Shown here piece by piece: positions 17,901-27,455 of a stretch of 64,000 bases of DNA; within the stretch, counting starts at the first letter, position 1, and each line of letters opens with the position of its first letter. The stretch is from an uncultured Erysipelotrichaceae bacterium (GTDB lineage Bacteria > Bacillota_I > Bacilli_A > Erysipelotrichales > Erysipelotrichaceae). A program made the position numbers and the translations under genes. The stretch covers positions 116,420-180,419 of the forward strand of contig CALVBC010000029.1 in the NCBI GenBank assembly GCA_944325685.1. The letters are read 5' to 3'. The notes beneath the pieces were generated by a model that saw only the letters and a program-made list of their open reading frames with translations, had not been told where the DNA came from and ran no database searches.

Positions 17901-19433
17901 CTAGAGATCTTCTTCAATGATCTTAAGGGCACAATGGACACCATCTAAAGCACTAGACATGATCCCACCGGCATAGCCAGCTCCTTCACCGATCGGATAT
18001 AAGCCTTTATGAGAGATGCTTTGCATATCTTCATTTCGCTTGATCCTAAAAGGTGAGCTTGATCTAGTCTCAGGAGCGACCATGATGCCTTGTTTGATAA
18101 AACCCGGGATCTTCTTATCAAAATCGATGAAAGCTTCTTTAAAAGCTTCATTTATATGTTTAGGATATAGCTTATTGAGATCATAGAGATAGGTCCCTAA
18201 AGCATATGTTGATCCAAATATCAAAGTCGACGTTTTATCATTTAGATAATCTTGGATATTTTGAGCTAAAGCTTTATAAGAGCCACTGATCTGATAGGCC
18301 TTTTTTTCTAAGTCTCTGATATAGCGATAGCTAGCATATAGATCATCACCGGTATCACGACTATCGATCTGACATAAGATCGCACTATTAGCATAGATAT
18401 TGTCACGTTGACTATTAGACATACCATTAGTACAGATCGTCATCAGGTCGCTGCTTGAAGGGATGACATAACCACCAGGGCACATACAAAAGCTATAGAC
18501 ACCACGGTCCTTCGCCTTATAGCGTAAGAAGTATTCTGCGCGCTTATCGATATCATGACCATGGAATTGATTGTGATCGATGAGGCTTTGTGGATGTTCG
18601 ACACGAAAGCCGATCGCTAGATCCTTCCTTTGGACAAAGACGCCTTTATCGATGAGCATCTTAAAGGAATCAAAGGCACTGTGTCCGATCGCTAAGATCA
18701 CATAGTCACTAAAGTAGGTATCTTTATCCGTTTTGACACCGATGATCTTATCATCCTTACATAATACTTCTTTGACTTCTTCTTCAAAGTGGAAACTAGC
18801 GCCATTTTTGATCATATCCCGTCGCATATCGCGCATGATCTCAATGATCTTATCTGAGCCGATATGTGGATGATTCTCGATGAGGATCTTTTTATCAGCG
18901 CCGTATTTGACAAAGGTCTCAGTGATGAACTCAATATAAGGATCTTTGATCCTAGTCGTCAGTTTAGCATCACTGAAAGTCCCAGCACCACCTTCACCAA
19001 ATTGGACATTACTGCTAGGATCAAGGATACCGGTCTTAAAAAAAGTCTCGACATCTTTTTTCCTTTGTTCGACATCCTTGCCTTTTTCAAAGATGATCGG
19101 TTTAGCACCGGCTTTTAAAAGGGTGTAGGCACAAAATAGGCCACTAGGACCATCACCGATGATGATTGGCCTTGAATTTAAAGTGACCTTAGGTATCGCT
19201 TGATAGCGGATATAACGATGGACATTTTGGCCATTGATATAGCGCTCTTCATTTTCGACCTTGACCTTTAAACGGTAGATATAAGTGATATCCCTTCGGG
19301 CATCGATCGCGATCTTATCGATCGTAAGCTCTTTGATATCTCTTGCCTTGATGTGTAATGTTTTACACAAACGCTCTTTGATGACCTTTTCATCTTCATT
19401 TTGGCGTCTTTTGATCCCGTCTACTAATAACAT
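17901..19433 (-). CDS. FAD-dependent oxidoreductase of the COG2509 type
   Basis: A flavoprotein of 510 residues belonging to the widespread but poorly characterised COG2509 group. An N-terminal region of about 90 residues precedes the FAD-binding motif IIGDGPSGLFCAYTLLKAG. The family block VQFGEGGAGTFSDAKL follows. The C-terminal flavin contact is PIGEGAGYAGGIMSSALDG, and Cys occurs in FCMCPGG. The substrate is unknown. It starts at an ATG placed 8 nt after a TATAAT box, without a ribosome site. It reads toward htrA, but a separate htrA promoter is likely. Confidence 0.88.
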   Translation of the reverse strand: MLLVDGIKRRQNEDEKVIKERLCKTLHIKARDIKELTIDKIAIDARRDITYIYRLKVKVENEERYINGQNVHRYIRYQAIPKVTLNSRPIIIGDGPSGLFCAYTLLKAGAKPIIFEKGKDVEQRKKDVETFFKTGILDPSSNVQFGEGGAGTFSDAKLTTRIKDPYIEFITETFVKYGADKKILIENHPHIGSDKIIEIMRDMRRDMIKNGASFHFEEEVKEVLCKDDKIIGVKTDKDTYFSDYVILAIGHSAFDSFKMLIDKGVFVQRKDLAIGFRVEHPQSLIDHNQFHGHDIDKRAEYFLRYKAKDRGVYSFCMCPGGYVIPSSSDLMTICTNGMSNSQRDNIYANSAILCQIDSRDTGDDLYASYRYIRDLEKKAYQISGSYKALAQNIQDYLNDKTSTLIFGSTYALGTYLYDLNKLYPKHINEAFKEAFIDFDKKIPGFIKQGIMVAPETRSSSPFRIKRNEDMQSISHKGLYPIGEGAGYAGGIMSSALDGVHCALKIIEEDL

Positions 19434-19447
19434 ATGGTCTAATTATA
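19434..19447 (-). promoter_or_regulatory. -10 box of COG2509 flavoprotein gene, predicted near-leaderless transcript
   Basis: TATAAT on the minus strand is separated by 8 nt from the ATG at 19433. No Shine-Dalgarno sequence lies in between. Confidence 0.55.
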
Positions 19448-19485
19448 CTTTATCATCCCTTTATTTGTAATGATAAAAGCTCGAT

Positions 19486-19514
19486 TTGCACAAAGCGCCA
19501 TTTTGTGGCATCAT
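19486..19514 (+). promoter_or_regulatory. Candidate promoter of the CPBP gene
   Basis: TTGCAC and CATCAT are separated by 17 nt, with an extended TGG before the second hexamer. The ATG is 8 nt downstream and no ribosome site is visible. The -10 hexamer is weak, so this is less certain than the other leaderless-type promoters. Confidence 0.4.
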
Positions 19515-19522
19515 TTAAATAT

Positions 19523-20446
19523 ATGACGCAACTGAAATTCAAAAGAGTCACATCAAGATATGCGAAGAGTCAATTCACGACGATCGGTCTTGCCTTGATC
19601 TTCTATGTCTTAGTCGTTTTATACATGCCGTATATGATCTATATGATCAACGAGAATGCGTCGGTCTTTTCACTTGTGCCGATGTCAGATACGCTAGTGG
19701 TCGGCCTTGTCTATGTCACGGTCTTAGTTGGTACCCTGATCCCATTTACCTTTGTATCCAAGGCTTTTAAGATCAAGATCAAAGACTATTGGCGAGGGAC
19801 TCATTTTAGTTTTGTCGATTTCATCGTTTACTCGATCGTCTTTTTAGCATTAGGTACTGCTTTAGTCTTTGCGACATCGATCATCAATATGTACATCCCT
19901 TTAGGCACTAATGCCTATATCGGTACTTTGACGGTCTTGCCGACTGATGGTCTCAGTAGCATCCTATATGCGTTACTATATTGTTTTGCGCTACCGATCA
20001 TTGAAGAGATATCTTTTAGAGGAGTCTTATTAAGGGCGCTTGGTGCTTATGGCAATAGGTTTGCGACCTTTGCCTGTGCGATCATCTATGCCCTGATGCA
20101 AGCCGATATGGCATCGATGATCCCGGCTTTCTTTATGGCCTTATTTTTGATCAATCTGACCCTGCGTCATAAAAGCATCACCCCAGCGATCGCTGTCCAT
20201 ATCGTCTTCAACCTCTTCATGTATGGTTTTGAATTCATCCCATCGGACTTCCTTATGATCGCCACTGGTCTGATCTTTGTGATCTATCTATTAGCTTTAT
20301 ACTTTGTATTGACCAGACGTTACATCTACATCAAGATCAAAAAGGTCGATCACAAATATATCACTAAGCTATTCTATGCAAGACCAACGATCATCATAGC
20401 CATCTTCATGAGCATCATCTATATGGTAATAAGTAGACTTGGGTAA
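19523..20446 (+). CDS. CPBP-family intramembrane protein (Abi/CAAX-like)
   Basis: A multi-pass membrane protein of 307 residues from the ATG at 19523. The CPBP motif 1 EEISFRG is present, as is a late HIVFN (HxxxN) motif. In the second motif the usual histidine position reads ALMQAD, so Gln replaces His. Members with all motifs act as intramembrane metalloproteases; this one may have changed activity. A GTG at 19505 would give a longer product, but a candidate -10 region lies there. It is followed by the activase gene, which has its own promoter. Confidence 0.85.
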   Translation: MTQLKFKRVTSRYAKSQFTTIGLALIFYVLVVLYMPYMIYMINENASVFSLVPMSDTLVVGLVYVTVLVGTLIPFTFVSKAFKIKIKDYWRGTHFSFVDFIVYSIVFLALGTALVFATSIINMYIPLGTNAYIGTLTVLPTDGLSSILYALLYCFALPIIEEISFRGVLLRALGAYGNRFATFACAIIYALMQADMASMIPAFFMALFLINLTLRHKSITPAIAVHIVFNLFMYGFEFIPSDFLMIATGLIFVIYLLALYFVLTRRYIYIKIKKVDHKYITKLFYARPTIIIAIFMSIIYMVISRLG

Positions 20447-20451
20447 AGCCC

Positions 20452-20479
20452 TTGTCTTTTTTTAGCCAATCATTAAAAT
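20452..20479 (+). promoter_or_regulatory. Promoter of the activase gene, predicted near-leaderless transcript
   Basis: TTGTCT and TAAAAT are separated by 16 nt. The ATG follows the -10 box after 8 nt and there is no ribosome site. Confidence 0.6.
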
Positions 20480-20487
20480 AACAATGT

Positions 20488-23400
20488 ATGACAAACAAGT
20501 ATAGAGTAGGTATCGATGTTGGATCGACGACCGTCAAAGTCGTCGTTGTCGATCATGATGATAGGTTATTATTCGGGCGATATGAAAGACATTTCGCTGA
20601 CATCCAAGGGACACTAGCCAAGATCTTCAAAGAGGTGAAAGATAGCCTTGGCGATTGTATCGTAGCACCGATCATCACCGGATCTGGTGGCCTTTCCTTA
20701 GCTCAAGCAGCTAATATCCCTTTTATCCAAGAGGTCGTCGCGGTCGCTAAAGCGATCAAGATCTATGCCCCTAATACCGATGTGGCGATCGAACTGGGTG
20801 GTGAAGATGCGAAGATCATCTACTTTGAAGGCAAGAATATCGAACAGCGGATGAATGGTATCTGTGCTGGTGGCACCGGTTCTTTTATCGACCAAATGGC
20901 CGCTTTATTACAGACAGATGCCCAAGGGCTAAATGAATATGCTAAAAACTACAAGGAGATCTATCCGATCGCTGCGCGTTGTGGCGTATTTGCTAAATCT
21001 GATATCCAACCTTTGATCAACGATGGTGCGACTAAGGAAGACCTCGCTGCATCGATCTTTCAAGCTGTCGTCAATCAGACGATCTCAGGGCTTGCCTGTG
21101 GTAAGCCGATCAGAGGTAATGTCTTGTATCTAGGTGGTCCGTTACATTATCTGAGTGAACTACGCGTTGCCTTTGATCGTACTCTCAATGGTTGTGTTGG
21201 CTCGATCCCTGAGAACTCGCATTTATTTGCGGCGATGGGTTGTGCATATAGTGAAGAAAAGCGCAATGAATTTATGATCGATGAGATCCTTGAAAACTTC
21301 ACTACCGGCATCAAGGTCAAAAGTGAGACCAGCCGGATGGAAGCTCTATTCAAAGACGAAGAAGAATATAGTGGATTTTTAAAAGAGAAAAATCAATATC
21401 AAGTCCGCAAAGGCGAACTCAAGGACTATCATGGCCGAGTATATCTTGGCATCGATGCCGGATCGACCACGACAAAACTCGCCATCATCGATGACAGTGG
21501 CCGTCTTTTGTACTCCTTTTATGCTTCTAATGATGGTGATCCTTTAAAGATCACCAAAAAAGCGATGAAGGAGATAAGTGCGATCATAAATGACGATTGT
21601 AAGATCGCTTATAGCTGTGTCACCGGTTATGGTGAAGCGCTTTTAAAGAGCGCTTATCTTATCGATGAGGGTGAAGTTGAGACCGTAGCGCATTACTATG
21701 CTGCTAGCTTCTTTGATCCACTTGTCGATTGTATCTTAGATATCGGTGGTCAGGATATGAAGTATATCCGCATCAAAAACAAGGTCGTCGATAAAGTCGT
21801 CCTCAATGAAGCTTGTTCATCAGGATGTGGATCCTTTATTGAAAACTTCGCTAATTCCTTAGGCTATACGGCTAAGGAATTCGCAAAACTGGCGATCAAG
21901 TCTAAAGAGCCGATCGACCTTGGAAGCCGTTGTACGGTCTTTATGAATAGCCGTGTCAAACAAGCCCAAAAAGAAGGAGCTAAGGTCGAAGATATCTCGG
22001 CCGGTCTTGCCTACTCAGTCATCAAAAATGCCCTATATAAGGTCATCAAGATCACCGACAAAAAAGAGATGGGTGAACATATCGTCACTCAAGGTGGTAC
22101 TTTCTATAATGACGCGGTCTTAAGATCATTTGAAAAGATCATGGACGTCAAAGCGATCAGACCGGATATCGCTGGTATCATGGGTGCTTTTGGTGCTGCT
22201 TTGATCGCTAAAGAGCGCTATGATGAAAATAAGAAGACGACCTTGATGTCGTTTACGGATATCGAAAATTTTGATTACTATACGACGATCGCGACCTGTA
22301 AGAGTTGTACAAACCACTGCCGTTTGACCGTCAATCACTTTGAAGGTAATAAGCGGACCTTTATCACCGGCAACCGTTGTGAAAAAGGCTTAGGTAAAGT
22401 GAAGAAGGAAAATGATCTACCTAATCTTTTCGCCTATAAAAATAAACTCATCTTTGACCGTAAGTCCTTGACTGAAGAAGAGGCAAAACGCGGGACCGTT
22501 GGTATCCCTCGTGTCCTCAATATGTATGAGAACTATCCATTCTGGCATCGTTTCTTCACTGAACTTGGCTACAGGGTCGTCTTATCGCCACCATCATCAA
22601 GGGCGATATACGAGTTAGGTATCGAATCGATCCCAAGTGAATCAGAGTGCTATCCAGCGAAACTCGCGCATGGTCATATCATGTGGCTTTATAAACAAGG
22701 CATCGACTTTATCTTCTATCCTTGTGTCCCTTATGAGCGCAAGGAGTTTAGTGATGCCCAAAATCACTATAACTGCCCGATCGTCACATCATATGCCGAA
22801 AACATCCGCAATAATGTCGAAGAATTAAAGGATATCAAGTTCATGGATCCTTTCTTATCCTTAGAAGATCCTAGAAAGATCTATGAGGGCTTAGAGAAGG
22901 AATTCCCACATATCACCAAACAGGAGTTGATCGATGCGATCGATAAAGCTTGGCTTGAATTATATAATGCTAGAGAAGCGGTCAAGATCGAAGGCAAGAA
23001 AGCCTTGGCTTGGATGCGTGAGAACCACAAAGATGGTATCGTCTTAGCAGGTCGACCATATCATATCGACCCAGAGATCAACCATGGCATCCCTGAACTC
23101 ATCAATTCCTATGGCTTATGTGTCTTAAGTGAAGATGCGGTCAGTGATCTTGCCGATATCGATGGCCATCTTAAAGCGGTCGACCAATGGATGTATCACT
23201 CAAGGCTATATCGTGCAGCAGCATATGTCGCTAAATGCGATGACCTTGATCTCATCCAACTCAACTCCTTTGGCTGTGGTCTTGATGCGGTGACGACCGA
23301 TCAAGTAAATGATATCTTACAGGATGCTAATAAGATCTATACCTGTTTAAAGATCGATGAGGTCAACAACCTCGGCGCAGCTAAGATCAGGATCAGGTCT

Positions 23401-24720
23401 TTATTAGCCGCAAGACACAGTAAACCAGCTTGTGACATCCCAAATGAAGAAAACGACTCCTTCTTAAAACAAGAACGCATCGTCTTTACGAAAGACATGC
23501 GCAAAGAATATACGATCTTATGTCCACAGATGTCACCGATCCATTTTGACCTCATTGAGGCAGCGTGTCGTGTCAGTGGGTATAACTTAAAGGTCGTCGG
23601 TACCGGTGATGAGAAGGAAGCTGTTGAATATGGCTTAAAATATGTCAACAATGACGCTTGTTATCCATCGATCATCGTCGTTGGTCAGATCATGCAGGCG
23701 ATCGAAAGCGGTGACTATGATACCGATAAATTAGCGGTCGTCATCACTCAAACGGGTGGTGGTTGTAGGGCTAGTAACTATATCGGTTTTATTAGAAGAG
23801 CGCTATATAAAGCCGGCTTGAGCAATATCCCAGTCATCTCTGTCAATATGTCAAAGCTTGAATCAAATCCGGGCTTTAAGATGTCAGTCGATCTCCTACT
23901 AAGGGCTGTTTATGCAGTCATCTTAGGTGATCTATTCATGCGCGTCACGATGCGGATGCGCCCATATGAGATCAATAAGGGTGAAACAGATGCGTTACAT
24001 GCTTACTATGATCAAAAAGCAAGGGCATTCGTCTCCCAAAAACATCCATCCTTCAAGGAGTTCAAGGTCTTATGCCAAGAGATCGTCGATGCCTTTGACA
24101 ATATCAAGATCGATGAGACACTAAAGAAACCAAAGGTCGGTATCGTCGGGGAGATCTTAGTCAAGTTTTCACCTGCCGCCAACAATCACATCGTTGAACT
24201 ATTAGAAAAAGAAGGGGCAGAAGCTGTGATGCCAGACCTCATCGATTTCTTCTACTATAGTTTCTATAATACTAACTTCAAAGCCGAACACCTTGGCGCT
24301 AATTCCTTTACCGCTAAGATCGCCAATGCGGGGATGAAGATCATGGATAAATTGCGCAGTTATGTCGCGATCCCATTAGCTGATTCAAAACACTTTAGTC
24401 CTCCAAGTAAGGTCTCTGATCTTGCCGATATGGCTAAAGATATCGTCTCTTTAGGTAACCAGACCGGTGAAGGGTGGTTTTTGACCGGTGAGATGTTAGA
24501 GCTCATCCATAGTGGTTGTGCTAATATCGTCTGTACCCAACCATTTGGCTGTCTTCCTAACCATATCGTCGGTAAAGGTGTCATGAAAAAGCTCAGAGAG
24601 AGCTATCCGGAAGCCAATCTTGTCGCCATCGACTATGACAGTGGCGCTAGTGAAGTAAACCAACTCAATCGGATCAAATTGATGTTGGCAGTGGCAAAAG
24701 ACAATTTGAATAAGGAATAA
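20488..24720 (+). CDS. Giant 2-hydroxyacyl-CoA dehydratase activase-like protein
   Basis: A 1410-residue protein combining two ASKHA-fold ATPase domains of the BadF/BcrA/HgdC type (about 1-260 and 315-600). A DUF2229-like region and a C-terminal half related to dehydratase components follow. Phosphate loops are GIDVGSTTVKVVVVD and GIDAGSTTTKLAIID. The cluster-binding Cys motifs are NGICAGGTGSFIDQ and EACSSGCGSFIENF. Further Cys sit in ATCKSCTNHCRL. Classical activases are about 260 residues and work with an HgdAB pair, which is absent here. The reaction is unknown; ATP-driven low-potential electron transfer is the family expectation. It forms a single-gene unit. Confidence 0.88.
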   Translation: MTNKYRVGIDVGSTTVKVVVVDHDDRLLFGRYERHFADIQGTLAKIFKEVKDSLGDCIVAPIITGSGGLSLAQAANIPFIQEVVAVAKAIKIYAPNTDVAIELGGEDAKIIYFEGKNIEQRMNGICAGGTGSFIDQMAALLQTDAQGLNEYAKNYKEIYPIAARCGVFAKSDIQPLINDGATKEDLAASIFQAVVNQTISGLACGKPIRGNVLYLGGPLHYLSELRVAFDRTLNGCVGSIPENSHLFAAMGCAYSEEKRNEFMIDEILENFTTGIKVKSETSRMEALFKDEEEYSGFLKEKNQYQVRKGELKDYHGRVYLGIDAGSTTTKLAIIDDSGRLLYSFYASNDGDPLKITKKAMKEISAIINDDCKIAYSCVTGYGEALLKSAYLIDEGEVETVAHYYAASFFDPLVDCILDIGGQDMKYIRIKNKVVDKVVLNEACSSGCGSFIENFANSLGYTAKEFAKLAIKSKEPIDLGSRCTVFMNSRVKQAQKEGAKVEDISAGLAYSVIKNALYKVIKITDKKEMGEHIVTQGGTFYNDAVLRSFEKIMDVKAIRPDIAGIMGAFGAALIAKERYDENKKTTLMSFTDIENFDYYTTIATCKSCTNHCRLTVNHFEGNKRTFITGNRCEKGLGKVKKENDLPNLFAYKNKLIFDRKSLTEEEAKRGTVGIPRVLNMYENYPFWHRFFTELGYRVVLSPPSSRAIYELGIESIPSESECYPAKLAHGHIMWLYKQGIDFIFYPCVPYERKEFSDAQNHYNCPIVTSYAENIRNNVEELKDIKFMDPFLSLEDPRKIYEGLEKEFPHITKQELIDAIDKAWLELYNAREAVKIEGKKALAWMRENHKDGIVLAGRPYHIDPEINHGIPELINSYGLCVLSEDAVSDLADIDGHLKAVDQWMYHSRLYRAAAYVAKCDDLDLIQLNSFGCGLDAVTTDQVNDILQDANKIYTCLKIDEVNNLGAAKIRIRSLLAARHSKPACDIPNEENDSFLKQERIVFTKDMRKEYTILCPQMSPIHFDLIEAACRVSGYNLKVVGTGDEKEAVEYGLKYVNNDACYPSIIVVGQIMQAIESGDYDTDKLAVVITQTGGGCRASNYIGFIRRALYKAGLSNIPVISVNMSKLESNPGFKMSVDLLLRAVYAVILGDLFMRVTMRMRPYEINKGETDALHAYYDQKARAFVSQKHPSFKEFKVLCQEIVDAFDNIKIDETLKKPKVGIVGEILVKFSPAANNHIVELLEKEGAEAVMPDLIDFFYYSFYNTNFKAEHLGANSFTAKIANAGMKIMDKLRSYVAIPLADSKHFSPPSKVSDLADMAKDIVSLGNQTGEGWFLTGEMLELIHSGCANIVCTQPFGCLPNHIVGKGVMKKLRESYPEANLVAIDYDSGASEVNQLNRIKLMLAVAKDNLNKE

Positions 24721-24733
24721 ATAGTGCTATACT
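24706..24733 (+). promoter_or_regulatory. Promoter of the ATP-grasp/esterase operon
   Basis: TTGAAT and TATACT are separated by 16 nt, with the extended -10 TGC. A leader of about 20 nt and a GGGGGT ribosome site follow, so this is an ordinary leadered unit. Confidence 0.6.
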
Positions 24734-24762
24734 TCTAATATCACATATACGGGGGTAGTATT

Positions 24763-25956
24763 ATGAATTTTGTCTTTATCTCGCCGAATTTCCCGGTCGA
24801 CTATTATCATTTTTGTGTATCTTTACACAATAAAGGTGTCAATGTATTAGGTGTTGGGGATGCTCCTTATGATGAATTACGCTATGAACTAAAAGAAGCC
24901 CTGACGGAGTATTACAAGGTCAATAGCTTAGAGAACTACGATGAAGTAAGAGAAGCCGTGGCTTTCTTTGAAAGGAAGTATGGTCATATCGATTGGCTAG
25001 AATCCAATAATGAATACTGGCTCATGCAAGATGCTAGATTGCGTGATGAATTTAATATCACCACCGGTATCTCTCATGACAATATCGACTTCATCAAGTA
25101 TAAGAGCGTCATGAAAAAGCTCTATGAACTAGCTGGTGTCAAAGTAGCACGCTATCATCTAGTCGACACCTTAGAAGCTTGTAAGGAATTCATCGGTGAA
25201 GTTGGCTATCCCGTCGTCGTCAAACCAGATAATGGCGTTGGGGCAAGCTTTACCTATAAGATCAGTAATGATAAAGAATTAGAAGAGTTCTTTTCAAGAA
25301 AATCAGATATCCAGATGATCATGGAGGAGTTTGTCGATGGCGATCTTGTATCCTATGATGGTATCGCTAATTCGAAAAGGGAGATCATCTATGAGACGAG
25401 CCATGTCTTCCCAAGACAGGTCATGGATATCGTCAATGATAAGCTCGATTGTTTCTATTGGTCGATCAAGGATATCCCAAATGATCTTCGTTTAGCTGGA
25501 CAAAGGGTCGTTCGCAATTTCCCTAGTAACAGCCGTTGTTTCCACTTGGAGTTTTTCATCTTGCGCAAGACGAAAAAAGGCCTTGGTAAAAAAGGTGACA
25601 TCATCGGTCTTGAGGTCAATATGCGTACACCAGGTGGTGTTACACCGGATATGATGAACTTCGCCAGTGATATCAATATCTATGATATCTATGCGGATAT
25701 GGTCACTAAAGATGAGACTGATGTCGATTCTTCACACAAGAAATACTATTGTGTCTATGTGGCAAGACGTGACGAACATCGATATACGACACCGCTTGAT
25801 GATATCAGGCGTCTATACAAAGATCAGATCGTCATGGATTATCGCAATGCCAAGTCGATCGCTGATGCGATGGGCGATGACGCCCTAGTCGCAAGGTTTA
25901 TCGAAAAAGAAGATATCTGGCCGTTTATCAATGCGGTCGTGGAGGTGCATAAATAA
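24763..25956 (+). CDS. ATP-grasp domain ligase (carbamoyl-phosphate-synthase-like)
   Basis: A 397-residue protein with an N-terminal pre-ATP-grasp Rossmann-like domain (about 1-105) and an ATP-grasp domain (about 110-320). The motif GYPVVVKPDNGVGASFTYK is the phosphate-binding loop. The metal ligands lie in GLEVNMRTPGG. Such enzymes join a carboxylate to an amine or thiol through an acyl-phosphate; the substrates cannot be read here. The next two genes encode alpha/beta-hydrolases and follow without gaps, so all three likely act in one pathway. No peptide precursor gene is visible. Confidence 0.85.
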   Translation: MNFVFISPNFPVDYYHFCVSLHNKGVNVLGVGDAPYDELRYELKEALTEYYKVNSLENYDEVREAVAFFERKYGHIDWLESNNEYWLMQDARLRDEFNITTGISHDNIDFIKYKSVMKKLYELAGVKVARYHLVDTLEACKEFIGEVGYPVVVKPDNGVGASFTYKISNDKELEEFFSRKSDIQMIMEEFVDGDLVSYDGIANSKREIIYETSHVFPRQVMDIVNDKLDCFYWSIKDIPNDLRLAGQRVVRNFPSNSRCFHLEFFILRKTKKGLGKKGDIIGLEVNMRTPGGVTPDMMNFASDINIYDIYADMVTKDETDVDSSHKKYYCVYVARRDEHRYTTPLDDIRRLYKDQIVMDYRNAKSIADAMGDDALVARFIEKEDIWPFINAVVEVHK

Positions 25957-26699
25957 TGGATGTCACATATATGAAAGAATACTCGCATCACTTAGGACGT
26001 GATATGGAATACAAGGTCTATGGTCACAGTGGCAAGCCTTGTATCGTCTTCCCAGCGCAAAATGGTCGGTTTTTTGACTATGAGAACTTTGGGATGGTCG
26101 ATGTCTTAAGGCCTTTTATCGAAGAGGGGCGACTTATGCTTTTCTGTGTTGATTCGATCGATATCGAATCATGGTCGGCAAGTGGCGATGAAGGATATCG
26201 GATCGGTATGCACGAGAAGTGGGTCGATTATATCTGTGATGAACTACTAAGAAGGATATATGACTTTGATCCTTTTGGTGGTAAGCCATTTTTGACTGGA
26301 TGTTCGATGGGGGCAAGCCATGCGTTAAACTTCTACTTGCGCAAGCCTCATCTTTTCTCAGGCTGTATCGCTCTTAGTGGTATCTATCACGCTACTTATT
26401 TCTTCCCTAACTATCAAGATCTCAGGATCTACTATAATTCACCAACGGATTACCTAAGCCGCATGAGCGATGATGATCCTCATGTCGATGAATATCGAAA
26501 TGGTGATATCATCGTCTGTATCGGACAGGGCGCTTGGGAAGATGAAGGGATCATCGATACAAGGATCATCGACGAGCAATTAAAGCGTCTCAATGTCCCA
26601 GCTTGGGTCGATTATTGGGGCTATGATGTGAATCACGATTGGCCATGGTGGCGTAAGCAGATCGTCTACTTCATGCCTTATATGTTAGGAGATAAATGA
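25956..26699 (+). CDS. Esterase-like alpha/beta-hydrolase, first of pair
   Basis: A predicted cytosolic hydrolase of 247 residues of the esterase D/enterochelin-esterase type. The nucleophile elbow is GCSMGASHA. A late His in VNHDWPWW is a good catalytic candidate. No signal peptide is seen. Its ATG overlaps the stop of the ATP-grasp gene by one base, and GGAGG lies just upstream. It is not a close duplicate of the following hydrolase; the two share only the fold. Confidence 0.82.
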   Translation: MDVTYMKEYSHHLGRDMEYKVYGHSGKPCIVFPAQNGRFFDYENFGMVDVLRPFIEEGRLMLFCVDSIDIESWSASGDEGYRIGMHEKWVDYICDELLRRIYDFDPFGGKPFLTGCSMGASHALNFYLRKPHLFSGCIALSGIYHATYFFPNYQDLRIYYNSPTDYLSRMSDDDPHVDEYRNGDIIVCIGQGAWEDEGIIDTRIIDEQLKRLNVPAWVDYWGYDVNHDWPWWRKQIVYFMPYMLGDK

Positions 26700-26702
26700 T
26701 CG

Positions 26703-27455
26703 ATGGTCATCAAAGAAAACGTCTTGATAACGCCTTTTGATGACAAACGGACCTTACACATCTATTTGCCCGATGATATAAAAGATGGTGAACGCTTTGA
26801 AGTCATCTACATGTTTGATGGGCATAATCTCTTTTATGATCAAGACGCGACCTATGGCTCGTCTTGGGGTCTAAAGGATATCTTTGACAAGAAGAAGGTC
26901 CGCAAGATGGTCGTCGGCCTTGAATGTAACCATGAAGGTAATAAAAGGCTCTTTGAATTTTCCCCTTATGATTTTGATGATAAGGACTATGGCAAGATAC
27001 AGGGCCTTGGTAAAGAGCTCTTCAGATGGATGGTCGATGAGCTAAAGCCCTATATCGACGATAGATATCCGACTTTAAAAGATCGTGATCATACCGCTAT
27101 CGGTGGTTCTAGTATGGGTGGTCTCATGGCTTTATATGGGGCTATCGCCCATAGTGATATCTACGCTAAAGCCTTAGCGGTATCACCGCATATCATCCAC
27201 TGTATGTCTGATATCCTCTATGACATCAAAAGTCATGATACCTTAAAGGATACGACGATATATCTATCCTTTGGTTCTGAAGAAACGCGCTCTAAAAGAG
27301 CTTTAGCGACTTATACCGATGATATCTTCAAGATCCAAAGAGCGCTTAATGTCGATCATCTTTTATTGCATATCTTTAAAGGTCATGACCACTCGGAAAG
27401 GTCTTGGCGTAAGGAAGTACCGGTCTGGCTTAAAGAAGTCTACGGTATCTACTAA
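26703..27455 (+). CDS. Esterase-like alpha/beta-hydrolase, second of pair
   Basis: A 250-residue hydrolase resembling siderophore-esterase/YbbA-type proteins. It opens with a strand-rich region and YMFDGHNLF. The nucleophile elbow is GGSSMGGLMALYG and the likely catalytic His is in FKGHDHSERSW. It ends the three-gene unit. Its stop codon overlaps the stop of the convergent lipoprotein gene by 3 bp, and no terminator lies between them. Confidence 0.82.
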   Translation: MVIKENVLITPFDDKRTLHIYLPDDIKDGERFEVIYMFDGHNLFYDQDATYGSSWGLKDIFDKKKVRKMVVGLECNHEGNKRLFEFSPYDFDDKDYGKIQGLGKELFRWMVDELKPYIDDRYPTLKDRDHTAIGGSSMGGLMALYGAIAHSDIYAKALAVSPHIIHCMSDILYDIKSHDTLKDTTIYLSFGSEETRSKRALATYTDDIFKIQRALNVDHLLLHIFKGHDHSERSWRKEVPVWLKEVYGIY

